A stretch of 57,296 nucleotides of DNA, taken from positions 1 to 57,296 of the forward strand of contig CAYYIP010000012.1 in assembly GCA_964472015.1 (NCBI GenBank). Reading direction: 5' to 3'. The notes under the pieces were generated by a model. That model did no database searches and had not been told where the DNA came from. It was given only the letters and a program-made list of their open reading frames with translations. The DNA comes from JAAYTD01 sp964472015. GTDB lineage: Bacteria > Bacteroidota > Ignavibacteria > Kapaibacteriales > UBA2268. Position numbers and translations under genes: made by a program. Numbering within the stretch: position 1 is the stretch's first letter; each line of letters begins with the position of its first letter. Below are positions 45,771 through 54,396 of the stretch, piece by piece.

Positions 45771-46229
45771 ATGGCATCTTTTAAAGGCAAAGAAACATAT
45801 TCAATAGACGATAAAGGTAGAGTTAATATACCTGTTAAAATGCGAAAGTGTATTCCTGATTCTGCGGAAAATACTTTTGTTGTTATGCGCGGTCTAGAAA
45901 AATGTATATTTGCCTATCCTATAAATATATGGGAAGAAAAGCAAGAGAAAAAATTAGAAGAATTAAATCAATATGATGAGCGTAGCAGAAAGTTTATGAG
46001 ACTTATGTTACAAAATTGTGAAGAGGTAGAATTAGATAAACAACAAAGAATTAATTTACCAGAGGAATTATTAAATTTTGCAAATATTGATTCTAAGGTA
46101 ACGATTATTGGTATGTTAGATCATATTGAATTTTGGGATCCTGAAACTTATGATGCTTATATTAATGATTGTAGTGAAAGTTATGAAATTGTTGCGGCTA
46201 AGGTTATGTTAGATAATAAAGATATATAA
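45771..46229 (+). CDS. mraZ: Transcriptional regulator MraZ
   Basis: This DNA-binding protein heads the division and cell-wall (dcw) cluster and represses its own operon as a ring-shaped oligomer. It has 152 aa with two SpoVT/AbrB-like halves: FKGKETYSIDDKGRVNIPVKMR at 4-25 and EEVELDKQQRINLPEELLNFA at about 84-104. The conserved Asp/Arg pairs (DDKGR, DKQQR) are in place. rsmH starts 26 bp after the stop. Its operator sits 66-111 bp upstream of the start. Confidence 0.96.
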   Translation: MASFKGKETYSIDDKGRVNIPVKMRKCIPDSAENTFVVMRGLEKCIFAYPINIWEEKQEKKLEELNQYDERSRKFMRLMLQNCEEVELDKQQRINLPEELLNFANIDSKVTIIGMLDHIEFWDPETYDAYINDCSESYEIVAAKVMLDNKDI

Positions 46230-46255
46230 ATTAATAAATTTATTTAATCTAATAG

Positions 46256-47251
46256 ATGTCAAAAGTAAAAAAAAAGAATAATCATTGTTCTATAAAAATA
46301 GATAAAAATCTTATTGAAAATTATGAGTACCATCTACCTGTACTATTAGAAGAATCTATAGAATTACTTATAAATGATAAAAATGGTACTTATATAGATG
46401 GTACACTCGGCGGTGGTGGGCATGCAGCACTAATAATACAAAAATTAAATTCTGGGGGGAATTTATTTGTATTTGATAAAGATATCAACGCTATAAATCG
46501 TGCAAAATCTTTATTTGAGGAAGAATTAAAAACACAACCAACGCCGAGATTTGTACCATTCAATACCTCTTTTTCTGAGGCATACAGTATTTGTAAACAA
46601 AGAGGAATCAAACCAGCAGGTATACTGCTAGATTTGGGAGTTTCTTCGCAGCAGTTAGATACAGACCAAAAAGGGATAAGCTATCGTGTAAATTGTTTAC
46701 TTGATATGCGTTTTGGTGACACTGGTATCACTGCCCGCGAAATTCTTAATACTTATTCAGAAGAAAAAATAGCTAATATACTTTTTTCTTATGGTGAAGA
46801 ACCAAGAAGCAAACAAATAGCTAAATGTATTGTTGAAACTCGAAATATCCACCCTATTGAAACTACTTTTGAATTAAGGAATATTATTGAAAATATTACG
46901 CCTAAAATTTATCATTTTAAAACTCTGTCTCGTGTTTTCCAAGCATTAAGAATTGAAGTTAATAATGAGTTGGAAGAACTTTCTAAAACTCTAAATGATA
47001 TGATTGATATATTAGCAACTGGGGGAAGAATAGTTGTTATTTCATATCATTCGCTTGAAGATAGAGTTGTAAAACAAATATTCAAAGAAAATTCTATTAA
47101 AACAAAGTTTAATAAATATGCTGTTTCTCAATCAAATAATGTGCCAAAATTGAAAATTTTAACACAAAAACCAATTGTACCGTCAAAAGCTGAAATAATG
47201 AAAAATCCAAGGGCACGTAGTGCAAAAATGAGAGCTGTAGAAAAAAATTAA
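46256..47251 (+). CDS. rsmH: 16S rRNA (cytosine-1402-N4)-methyltransferase RsmH
   Basis: This S-adenosylmethionine-dependent enzyme methylates C1402 in the ribosomal P site. It has 331 aa. The N-terminal EYHLPVLLEESIELL is preceded by about 25 Lys/Asn-rich residues. TYIDGTLGGGGHAALI is the cofactor motif, GILLDLGVSSQQLD the next, then YRVNCLLDMRF, and FQALRIEVNNELEEL with the signature ISYHSLEDRVVKQIF. A terminator follows. The usual next genes of the dcw cluster (ftsL, ftsI, murE and so on) are absent, so the cluster here is only mraZ-rsmH. Confidence 0.96.
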   Translation: MSKVKKKNNHCSIKIDKNLIENYEYHLPVLLEESIELLINDKNGTYIDGTLGGGGHAALIIQKLNSGGNLFVFDKDINAINRAKSLFEEELKTQPTPRFVPFNTSFSEAYSICKQRGIKPAGILLDLGVSSQQLDTDQKGISYRVNCLLDMRFGDTGITAREILNTYSEEKIANILFSYGEEPRSKQIAKCIVETRNIHPIETTFELRNIIENITPKIYHFKTLSRVFQALRIEVNNELEELSKTLNDMIDILATGGRIVVISYHSLEDRVVKQIFKENSIKTKFNKYAVSQSNNVPKLKILTQKPIVPSKAEIMKNPRARSAKMRAVEKN

Positions 47252-47287
47252 GAAAAGTATAATAAAATAATCAATATAAACAAATAA

Positions 47288-47331
47288 AAAAAGGGTTGTA
47301 TAGAATTTTTATATAATCCTTTGTTTTTTTT
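47288..47331 (+). terminator. Terminator after rsmH
   Basis: AAAGGGTTGTATA (47290-47302) pairs with TATATAATCCTTT (47310-47322) over 13 bp with two G-U pairs; a 7-nt loop and a long T run follow. It marks the end of the shortened mraZ operon. Confidence 0.75.
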
Positions 47332-47404
47332 ATTTTTGTTTATGATATAAAAAAAACTTATGTTTGTAACAATAAATTAATAAAAAATTTATTCTAGGTA
47401 ATTT

Positions 47405-47848
47405 ATGAATTATAAAAATAAAAATTTATCTTTATTTAATAGAGTTGTACTATTATGTGTAGTTACAATTACGTTATTAGTAGTTACAAGTTGTGGAACT
47501 ATAACCGGATTAAATTCAAAAGTAATGATAGATTCTAATCCACAAGGAGCAGATATATTACTAAATAATAGACAAGTAGGAAAAACACCTATGATATTAA
47601 AATTAAAAAATAGTAAGGATTATGATTTATCAATTCAATATGAAAATTCTATAGGTTATTCTTGTCAAATTACGAGTGATATATCACCGTGGTGTATAAT
47701 TGCAGATTGTTTTCTTATATCTCCATTTAGTTTTGTTATAGATGCTTGTACGGGTGGTTTTTACGAGAGTAAAGAATTAGATGAGAAAAAAGTATTTCAT
47801 GATTTTACAAAAGGGAAAACTACAATAACTGATGATTTTTATGATTAA
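47405..47848 (+). CDS. Lipoprotein with PEGA-like domain
   Basis: The 147-aa protein has a lipoprotein signal: hydrophobic residues 12-26 and lipobox VVTSC with Cys30. Residues about 38-68 (VMIDSNPQGADILLNNRQVG followed by KTPMILKLK) match the PEGA motif found in surface-layer and carbohydrate-associated proteins. The rest contains two hydrophobic stretches (CIIADCFLISPFSFVIDACTGGFY) that recall small bacterial lipoproteins with a membrane-embedded hairpin. The role is unknown. It is a single gene flanked by terminators. Confidence 0.8.
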   Translation: MNYKNKNLSLFNRVVLLCVVTITLLVVTSCGTITGLNSKVMIDSNPQGADILLNNRQVGKTPMILKLKNSKDYDLSIQYENSIGYSCQITSDISPWCIIADCFLISPFSFVIDACTGGFYESKELDEKKVFHDFTKGKTTITDDFYD

Positions 47849-47908
47849 CATTAATAGTTATATATAATAGAATAATATTATTTAATTGTTATTAGTATAT
47901 TTATTTAG

Positions 47909-47947
47909 CCTATTATTATAAATCATTTATAATAATAGGTTTTTTTA
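47909..47947 (+). terminator. Terminator after the PEGA lipoprotein
   Basis: A perfect 14-bp stem (CCTATTATTATAAA at 47909-47922 with its complement at 47926-47939) has a 3-nt loop and a following run of eight T. Confidence 0.85.
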
Positions 47948-47972
47948 TTATTAAAATTTTTATTTTTGTATG

Positions 47973-47980
47973 TATTTTTG
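47973..47980 (+). promoter_or_regulatory. Possible -7 box for asd
   Basis: TATTTTTG is present here and also at 47961-47968, about 95-105 nt before the asd ATG. No TTTG is at the right distance from either. Confidence 0.25.
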
Positions 47981-48073
47981 TATATTTATACTCTAATATA
48001 ATAAAAATTATATTCTTAACTTTTTGATAAGAATAATTTTTATTGTATAATACACATATAACACTATATAACA

Positions 48074-49051
48074 ATGGGGAAAAAATATAATGTTGCAGTA
48101 GTTGGTGCAACAGGTCTTGTTGGTCGTAAATTAGTTAAAATATTAGAGGAACGCAAATTCCCTATAAATAAACTTTCTTTATTAGCATCTAAACATTCTG
48201 TTGGAAAAAATATACGATATTTTAATGAAAATATTGAAGTGAAAGAATTAACGCATAGTTCTTTTAAGGGCATTGATATTGCTTTATTTTCAGCAGGTTC
48301 TTTTGTTAGTAAAGAATATGTTCCAGCGGCAGTTGCTTCTGGATGTACTGTTATTGATAATGGCAGTTATTGGCGAATGAATGAAGATGTTCCATTAGTA
48401 GTACCAGAAGTAAATTCTCAAACAATAAAATTACATAAAGGAATTATTGCAAATCCTAATTGCTCGACTATACAATTAGTAGTGCCCTTATATGCATTAC
48501 AACAAAGTTTTGGTTTAGAGCGAGTAGTAATTTCTACATATCAGGCAATAAGTGGTGCTGGACAAAAAGGTATAGATTTATTACATAAAGAAAGTATTTT
48601 AAGAAGTAATGTAAATAATAAAATTTATAATAACATAGCATTTCACGATGTAGATGAAAATAGTGATTTTACTAATGAAGAAATAAAGATGTTTAATGAA
48701 ACTAGGAAAATTTTGGCACAATCAGAATTAAAAATGGCAGTAACTTGTGTTAGACTTCCTATAGAAAATTCTCATTCTATTTCTGCCAATATAGAATTGA
48801 AAAAGAGTGCGACAGTAGATGAAATACGATACGTTTTTAATAAACAGAATGGTATAATATTATTGGATGACATAAAAAATAATGTATATCCGCAGCCTCA
48901 GATTAGTAATGGAAGTGATGAAATTTTTGTTGGTAGAATAAGAATTGATAATAGTGTTACCAATGGTATTTATTTATGGATTACAGCAGATAATTTAAGG
49001 AAAGGTGCAGCTACTAATGCTGTTCAAATAGCAGAATATTTAATAAAATAA
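48074..49051 (+). CDS. asd: Aspartate-semialdehyde dehydrogenase
   Basis: This enzyme reduces aspartyl phosphate to aspartate semialdehyde, the branch point to lysine/diaminopimelate, threonine and methionine. It has 325 aa. The NADPH-binding loop GATGLVGRKL is at 11-20, catalytic Cys130 is in ANPNCSTIQLVVPL, and the substrate segment is AISGAGQKGIDLL. The C-terminal GRIRIDNSVTNGIYLWITADNLRKGAA region is complete, including NAVQIAEYL. The unknown basic protein begins 33 bp downstream and may be co-transcribed. Confidence 0.95.
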   Translation: MGKKYNVAVVGATGLVGRKLVKILEERKFPINKLSLLASKHSVGKNIRYFNENIEVKELTHSSFKGIDIALFSAGSFVSKEYVPAAVASGCTVIDNGSYWRMNEDVPLVVPEVNSQTIKLHKGIIANPNCSTIQLVVPLYALQQSFGLERVVISTYQAISGAGQKGIDLLHKESILRSNVNNKIYNNIAFHDVDENSDFTNEEIKMFNETRKILAQSELKMAVTCVRLPIENSHSISANIELKKSATVDEIRYVFNKQNGIILLDDIKNNVYPQPQISNGSDEIFVGRIRIDNSVTNGIYLWITADNLRKGAATNAVQIAEYLIK

Positions 49052-49084
49052 AAAATAATTATAATAAAATTATTACTTAATAAT

Positions 49085-49753
49085 ATGGATACTAAAAACG
49101 ACAATTTTAAAAAATATAAAACTTTTAATAGTTTAAAAAATAGTAATAATACAAAATATAATACTTTCAAGTATAGTAAAAAAACTTATAGTGGGAAATT
49201 TATTAAACAAAATCAGGCAGGTATGAAATTTAGTGATAATCATCTACCTTTTTTTAATTCTAAGACTATGCCACTGCCAATTACTATTTATAATGTTTTA
49301 AAATTTTCTAAATACAGAAATTATACGACTAAAAGAGATATAAGACGTATTTCTAATGCTGTTAATAGTAAATATGAATTATTATTTGGAAAAGAAAAAA
49401 AGTTAGAAAGAATTTTACAAGTTGAAAATGATAATAACAAGGATAATGTATATATAGTTTATTCTTATAATAAAGATTTTTATAAGGAGATTGTTAATAT
49501 TGTGAAATGGTATTTTCACAAAAAAAAGCTTAGGCAAGATAATAATACAGAATTGTTGCAACAGGCAAAATTAGAACAATTAAAAAAAACTGATATAGAA
49601 CAATATAATATTGAACTTGCAAAAATAAAAGAACTTGAAAAAATAAAAAAAGCAAATAGAAATAATTATTCGTATAAAAATAAAAAATATAATGATAAAG
49701 CAGTAACTTATAGTAAGGAAGAGAATAATAAATATCATAACCAAAAATACTAA
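49085..49753 (+). CDS. Hypothetical basic Lys/Asn-rich protein, 222 aa
   Basis: I recognise no family. The first 50 residues are disordered and rich in Lys, Asn, Thr and Tyr. A central part (about 58-145) looks folded: NHLPFFNSKTMPLPITIYNV, then KRDIRRISNAVNSKYELLFG and NVYIVYSYNKDFYKEIVNIV. The C-terminal third is a charged helix (QQAKLEQLKKTDIEQYNIEL, then AKIKELEKIKKA) with a Lys/Asn/Tyr-rich tail. There is no signal peptide. The strong positive charge suggests nucleic-acid or ribosome contact, but that is a guess. It follows asd by 33 bp. The clear central domain argues against a chance frame. Confidence 0.65.
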   Translation: MDTKNDNFKKYKTFNSLKNSNNTKYNTFKYSKKTYSGKFIKQNQAGMKFSDNHLPFFNSKTMPLPITIYNVLKFSKYRNYTTKRDIRRISNAVNSKYELLFGKEKKLERILQVENDNNKDNVYIVYSYNKDFYKEIVNIVKWYFHKKKLRQDNNTELLQQAKLEQLKKTDIEQYNIELAKIKELEKIKKANRNNYSYKNKKYNDKAVTYSKEENNKYHNQKY

Positions 49754-49825
49754 CGTTTTATTATAGAAATATAATTTTAGTATATTATTTATATATTAAT
49801 AAGTTTTATTTTATTATATTTTAAT

Positions 49826-49856
49826 TAATTATTAAGAAAAATAATTATTAAGAAAA
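49826..49856. repeat. 16-bp-period tandem duplication
   Basis: TAATTATTAAGAAAA occurs at 49826-49840 and 49842-49856. It lies in the 489-bp gap between the unknown gene and glmS, which also holds two terminators and tRNA-Lys. Confidence 0.7.
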
Positions 49857-49932
49857 TCTGAAGTGTTAATATTTCAAGTAAGTTTAAAAAACAAATGAGT
49901 ATAAAAAAGTTTTAGAATTTTCGGATAAATAT

Positions 49933-49968
49933 AAAAAAACAACTCTATAAATTAGAGTTGTTTTTTTT
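49933..49968. terminator. Bidirectional terminator next to tRNA-Lys
   Basis: A perfect 14-bp stem (49933-49946 with 49954-49967, core CAACTCT/AGAGTTG) has a 7-nt loop with A and T tracts. On the minus strand it begins just past the tRNA 3' end; on the plus strand it can end the asd transcript. Confidence 0.87.
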
Positions 49969-49969
49969 G

Positions 49970-50043
49970 TACACGCGGCGGGGCTCGAACCCGCGACCCT
50001 CTGATTAAGAGTCAGATGCTCTGGCCAACTGAGCTACGCATGC
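49970..50043 (-). tRNA. tRNA-Lys (anticodon CUU)
   Basis: The 74-nt cloverleaf on the minus strand begins GCAUGCG at 50043. The D arm GCUC/GAGC, anticodon stem UCUGA/UCAGA with loop CUCUUAA, and T arm GCGGG-UUCGAGC-CCCGC are intact. Anticodon CUU decodes AAG. The acceptor stem has two wobble pairs, G1-U72 and U4-G69; the first is uncommon. The discriminator is A and CCA is not encoded. Confidence 0.95.
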
Positions 50044-50171
50044 ACTACAAAACTAATAGTTTTTAGTGAATTTACCAAATAATTTTTATATCGTGAATAA
50101 CTTATAAATTAATAATAATTTTTAGTTATTAAAATATAACATATAATAAATGATTAAATTTATATTTATTC

Positions 50172-50211
50172 AAAAAAAAATGTTTAACAAATGATTGTTA
50201 AACATTTTTTA
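50172..50211 (-). terminator. Terminator after glmS
   Basis: A perfect 16-bp stem (50175-50190 with 50195-50210, core TGTTTAACAA/TTGTTAAACA) has a 4-nt loop; on the minus strand it ends in a T run. It lies 32 bases after the glmS stop. Confidence 0.85.
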
Positions 50212-50242
50212 CATTTTATAAATAAATACAACATATAATAAT

Positions 50243-52087
50243 TTATTCTACTGTAACACTTTTTGCTAAATGTCTTGGTGTATCTATTTCTGCACCACGT
50301 TCTAAAGCAATATAATATGCCAATAATTGTAACGGAATAGTAGATAGTATAGGTGTAACTATATTTAAAGTTTCGGGTATATGTATTATATGTTCTGCTT
50401 TATCTTGCAATATTTTATTTCCTTCATTTCCTTCTGTTGCAATTGCAATAATTTTACCTTTACGAGCTTTTATTTCCTCTATATTAGAACATAATTTGTC
50501 AAATATATCGTCCTTTGTAGCTAATACTACAACTGGCATATTTTCATCTATTAAAGCTAAAGGACCATGTTTCATTTCAGCAGCCGGATATCCTTCGGCA
50601 TGAACATAAGATATTTCTTTTAATTTTAAAGCTCCTTCCAAAGCTATAGGATAATTATAACCACGACCTAAATATAAGAAATTACGTGAGCTTGCATATT
50701 TTTTTGCTATATTTTTTATTGTTTCTAATTGAGTATTTAATATAGAATTTATTTTTTTTGGTAGTAATTTTATTTCGTTTACAATTCTAATTCCATCCAT
50801 TTGAGATACATTTTTCATACGTCCTAAATATAAAGCAAGAAGGAGTAAAATTGTTATTTGAGAAGTAAAAGCTTTTGTAGAGGCAACTCCTATTTCAGGA
50901 CCTGCATGTAAATAAACACCTGCATCTGTTGCTCGTGCTATAGAACTTCCAACTACATTTACTATTCCAAGAGTAGTACAATTTTTACGTTTAGCTTCTC
51001 TAATAGCTTCTAATGTATCAGCGGTTTCACCACTTTGAGAGATTGCTATAACTATATCATCTTTAGAAATTATTGGATTTCTATATCTAAATTCAGAAGC
51101 ATATTCAACTTCAACAGGAATGCCTGCTAATGCTTCTATCATATACTCGCCAACTAGTGCCGAGTGCCATGAAGTGCCGCAACCTGTTAATATAATTTTT
51201 TTAGTGTTATGTAATAATTCGTTTACTTCTGTAAGTCCACCTAGTTTTACATTTCCTGTTTCTGCTATTATTCTACCACGGATTGCATTTTCTATTGTTT
51301 CACCTTGTTCAAAGATCTCTTTTAACATAAAATGTTCGAAACCTTTTTTTTCCAATTGTTTTAACTCTAATTCAATAGTAGCTTCTTCTTTTTTTATATT
51401 TACATTATTTAATGTTTTTAATATGTAATTATTTTTAGTAACAATTACCATTTCATTATCATCAGGATAAATTACACGATTTGTATAATCAACAATAGCG
51501 GTTTGATCTGATGCTAGTATATATTCATTTGTACCAATACCTAATACTAACGGACTTCCTCGTCTAGCACCTACGATTTTATCGGGTTCATATTCTGATA
51601 TTACCAATAGACCAAATGTTCCTGTAACATTAGATAAGGCTACTCTTGTTGCTTCTGTTATATCTTTTATTTTTTCATATAAAGAACCTATATATACTGC
51701 TAATACTTCAGTATCTGTATCTGACTTAAATGTATAGCCTTGTTGTAGTAATAATTTTTTTATTATTGCAAAATTTTCTATAATTCCATTATGTACTATT
51801 GATATTTTCCCAGAATTATCTGAATGGGGATGTGCGTTAATATCGTTAGGTTCACCATGTGTAGCCCAACGTGTATGTCCAAATCCAATATTAGAATAAT
51901 GGTTTGAATGAGAAATTACTTTATATAATTCTTTTAATCTGCCACTTTTTTTTATTGTTATCAATTTATTATTTTCTATAATACTAATTCCTGCAGAATC
52001 ATATCCACGATATTCTACTCGTTTCAATCCATTCATTAAAACATCGATGGCATTTTTATTACCAATATAACCTATTATTCCACACAT
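50243..52087 (-). CDS. glmS: Glutamine-fructose-6-phosphate aminotransferase
   Basis: This enzyme makes glucosamine-6-phosphate, the first step to UDP-GlcNAc for peptidoglycan and lipid A. It has 614 aa. The N-terminal glutaminase domain begins CGIIGYIGNK with nucleophile Cys2, then YRGYDSAGI and GFGHTRWATHGEPN. Two SIS isomerase domains follow (ILTGCGTSWHSALVGEYMIE, AISQSGETADTLEAIREAK, FLYLGRGYNYPIALEGALKL), and the C-terminus DTPRHLAKSVTVE is the family ending. No glmS ribozyme is seen in the leader, as expected outside Firmicutes. The gene has its own candidate promoter and a strong terminator. Confidence 0.97.
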   Translation of the reverse strand: MCGIIGYIGNKNAIDVLMNGLKRVEYRGYDSAGISIIENNKLITIKKSGRLKELYKVISHSNHYSNIGFGHTRWATHGEPNDINAHPHSDNSGKISIVHNGIIENFAIIKKLLLQQGYTFKSDTDTEVLAVYIGSLYEKIKDITEATRVALSNVTGTFGLLVISEYEPDKIVGARRGSPLVLGIGTNEYILASDQTAIVDYTNRVIYPDDNEMVIVTKNNYILKTLNNVNIKKEEATIELELKQLEKKGFEHFMLKEIFEQGETIENAIRGRIIAETGNVKLGGLTEVNELLHNTKKIILTGCGTSWHSALVGEYMIEALAGIPVEVEYASEFRYRNPIISKDDIVIAISQSGETADTLEAIREAKRKNCTTLGIVNVVGSSIARATDAGVYLHAGPEIGVASTKAFTSQITILLLLALYLGRMKNVSQMDGIRIVNEIKLLPKKINSILNTQLETIKNIAKKYASSRNFLYLGRGYNYPIALEGALKLKEISYVHAEGYPAAEMKHGPLALIDENMPVVVLATKDDIFDKLCSNIEEIKARKGKIIAIATEGNEGNKILQDKAEHIIHIPETLNIVTPILSTIPLQLLAYYIALERGAEIDTPRHLAKSVTVE

Positions 52088-52130
52088 AATTTTTTATTTT
52101 AAAAGATGATGAAATATAAAAATACAAATA

Positions 52131-52138
52131 CAAATATA
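52131..52138 (-). promoter_or_regulatory. Possible -7 box for glmS
   Basis: On the minus strand this reads TATATTTG, 43 nt before the glmS ATG. No TTTG stands 19 nt upstream. Confidence 0.35.
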
Positions 52139-52228
52139 CAAAAAACAAATAATATATTAGTATCTATATTAAAAAATATATTTTAGTGTAATTAAATATT
52201 TTTTATGTATAAATTATTAAAATTTAAT

Positions 52229-52768
52229 TTATACACAATATACTTTTTTATATAGAATTTCTTTTACTTGTTCATATTCTGATAAAGTTAATGAATATGG
52301 ACTACTAATTATAAGTAAAGGGACTGGTTCCGTATTAGGGATTAATGCAGGTTGTTTATATCCAAAATCTGAAACAAAAAAATTATTTCTTTTATAGAAT
52401 TCAATGCGACGCTTAGCTATTTCATTTATAGGATGTTCTATTTCACCTATAATTAGATAATTTGGATATTTATTTCTTAAATACTGTAATACTTTTTTAC
52501 CTTTTCCACTACCTCTATAAGAAACTTCTATTGCAAAATAACAAAGTATGATAAATTTATTTTCTAGCAAGTATGAAATAAAACCTATTGTTTGATTGTT
52601 AAAAATAATTGCTTCAAGGTAAAATTGTTTTTTATATTCTATTGATGTTTGTATTTTTTCAAAATCAATTCTTTCTATATTAGGAAAAGAAGCATTATAT
52701 ATTTTTTTTATTTTTATAAGCTCTTCTATATTATTAGAATTAATTAATTTAAATTCTAATTTTTGCAT
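52229..52768 (-). CDS. GNAT-family N-acetyltransferase
   Basis: This 179-aa protein has the acetyl-CoA fold: an N-terminal helix region (ELIKIKKIYNASFPNIERI), a central strand pair (FIILCYFAIEVSYRGSGKGK) with the pyrophosphate loop YRGSGKGK at about 86-93, then VLQYLRNKYP and IKRRIEFYKRNNF-type segments (AKRRIEFYKRNNFFVSD). The acceptor substrate cannot be told. It lies between glmS and ackA, with 141 bp to glmS and a hairpin between it and ackA, so it is probably transcribed alone. Confidence 0.85.
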   Translation of the reverse strand: MQKLEFKLINSNNIEELIKIKKIYNASFPNIERIDFEKIQTSIEYKKQFYLEAIIFNNQTIGFISYLLENKFIILCYFAIEVSYRGSGKGKKVLQYLRNKYPNYLIIGEIEHPINEIAKRRIEFYKRNNFFVSDFGYKQPALIPNTEPVPLLIISSPYSLTLSEYEQVKEILYKKVYCV

Positions 52769-52813
52769 ATATTTTATTGTTATTAATTTTTTGTATAAAG
52801 TTTTAATATAAAT

Positions 52814-52866
52814 AAAATGCGTTAAGGTAAAATAAAAATATTTTTATTAAAACCTAACGCATTTTA
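52814..52866 (-). terminator. Terminator after ackA
   Basis: The outer stem AAAATGCGTTA-(A)-GGT pairs with ACCTAACGCATTTT with one bulged A; the inner part is a further AT palindrome. On the minus strand it follows the ackA stop by 52 bases and ends in T-rich sequence. Confidence 0.75.
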
Positions 52867-52918
52867 TTATTTAACTAAAAAATTATTTAATTTAATTGTC
52901 AATATTAAAATATAAAAA

Positions 52919-54169
52919 TTATTCTACTATATCAATGCCTGATACTATACTGTAAGTATCATGAGCTAACATTATTTCTTCGTTAGTAGGAATTACATAT
53001 ATTGATACTTTTGAATCAGGTTTTGAAATTTTACCTTCTTTACCACACATCATTTGTTCGTTTAGTTCATCATCGAGTTCAATTCCCAAGAATTCTAAGT
53101 TACTACATATATTTTTACGAGTATTTACTGAATTTTCTCCTATTCCTGCAGTAAAGCATATTGCATCAGCACCATTCATAGCAGCTAAATATTCACCTAT
53201 AAATTTTTTAGTTTTGTATGCATACATTTCTATTGCTAATTTAGCATTTTCATTATTATTTTCTGCAACTGCTTTTTGTAAATCTCTCATATCATTAGAT
53301 ATACCTGATATGCCGAGCAATCCAGATTGTTTATTTAATATGTTAATAACTTCTGTAATATTTAATTTTTCTTTTTTCATTAAAAATTCTATTATAGTAG
53401 GGTCTATATCGCCACAACGTGTTCCCATTATCAAACCTTCTAAAGGTGTAAAGCCCATTGTAGTATCAATAGATTTTCCATTTTTTATAGCACATATTGA
53501 AGCACCATTTCCTAAATGCAAAGAAATTATGTTTGTATTTTCTATTGTTTTACCTGTTAAATGACGATATCTAATACCAATATAACGATGTGAAGTCCCG
53601 TGAAAACCATATTTACGAATTTTGTATTTATCATAATATTTTAATGGAATACCATATAAATAAGAGTAATTAGGTAGTGTTGAATGGAAAGCAGTATCAA
53701 AAATCACCACTTGTGGAACATCTTTTCCAAAAACTTCTATTGCTGCATATATACCTTTTAAATTAGCAGGATTATGAAGAGGTGCTAATTCGATACTATC
53801 CTCTAATATTTTTATTACACTATCAGTTATAAATACTGATGATTTAAAAGTTTCTGTTCCGTGAACAGCTCGATGTCCAATAGCATGAATATCTTTTAAA
53901 CTTTTGATTCCATCAAGTCTTGTGGTTGGTAATAGTATCCAATCAATTACACAATATAAAGCTAACGTATGGTCTGCTAACGGTTTAATTACTTTATAGT
54001 CATCATTTCCTGCTGATTTTATTGATATAATAGCTTCATCACTACCAACTTTTTCAATAAGTCCTTTAGCTAATTCACGATCTGTATGATTTTTCATCTT
54101 TGTTGCATCAGTTTCTATTATTTGAAACTTTAGAGATGAACTTCCACAATTTAATACTAAAATATTCAT
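52919..54169 (-). CDS. ackA: Acetate kinase
   Basis: This enzyme converts acetyl phosphate and ADP to acetate and ATP, a fermentation energy step. It has 416 aa, a normal length. Motifs: NCGSSSLKFQ at 6-15, GHRAVHGTE, FDTAFHSTLPNYSYLYGIP, RKYGFHGTSHRYI, HLGNGASICAIKNGKSIDTT and FTAGIGENS near the C-terminus. The usual partner pta is not in the window. It stands divergent from uvrA across a 227-bp spacer that contains a candidate box for each gene. Confidence 0.97.
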   Translation of the reverse strand: MNILVLNCGSSSLKFQIIETDATKMKNHTDRELAKGLIEKVGSDEAIISIKSAGNDDYKVIKPLADHTLALYCVIDWILLPTTRLDGIKSLKDIHAIGHRAVHGTETFKSSVFITDSVIKILEDSIELAPLHNPANLKGIYAAIEVFGKDVPQVVIFDTAFHSTLPNYSYLYGIPLKYYDKYKIRKYGFHGTSHRYIGIRYRHLTGKTIENTNIISLHLGNGASICAIKNGKSIDTTMGFTPLEGLIMGTRCGDIDPTIIEFLMKKEKLNITEVINILNKQSGLLGISGISNDMRDLQKAVAENNNENAKLAIEMYAYKTKKFIGEYLAAMNGADAICFTAGIGENSVNTRKNICSNLEFLGIELDDELNEQMMCGKEGKISKPDSKVSIYVIPTNEEIMLAHDTYSIVSGIDIVE

Positions 54170-54223
54170 TTTATTTTTATTAATTTTTTAGTAAATAATT
54201 TTTTATTAGATTTTAATTAACTA

Positions 54224-54231
54224 CAAAAATA
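54224..54231 (-). promoter_or_regulatory. Possible -7 box for ackA
   Basis: On the minus strand this reads TATTTTTG, 54 nt before the ackA ATG; no spaced TTTG is seen. Confidence 0.33.
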
Positions 54232-54325
54232 AGTATTTTTTTATTATAATTTATAATTTTTATTAAAATAAATCTTATAAATTTGATATATGAAAAAATA
54301 TAAATTTTATTTATTTGTAATTTTG

Positions 54326-54333
54326 TATATTTG
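54326..54333 (+). promoter_or_regulatory. Possible -7 box for uvrA
   Basis: TATATTTG stands 63 nt before the uvrA ATG; no spaced TTTG is seen. Confidence 0.33.
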
Positions 54334-54396
54334 AAAAAATAAATTTTTATATAATATTTTTAAGAATATAGATTTAATTATAAAAATGTATTATAA

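Noticed and set aside
46267..46275. A9 run at the start of rsmH as a phase-variable tract
   Set aside because: It encodes the Lys-rich, non-conserved N-terminus; A runs of this length are expected here, and a shift would destroy an important gene without an obvious benefit.
53214..53564. 116-aa plus-strand frame opposite ackA, and a similar one at 51120-51428 opposite glmS
   Set aside because: Both are shadows of conserved genes with no start context and no domain.
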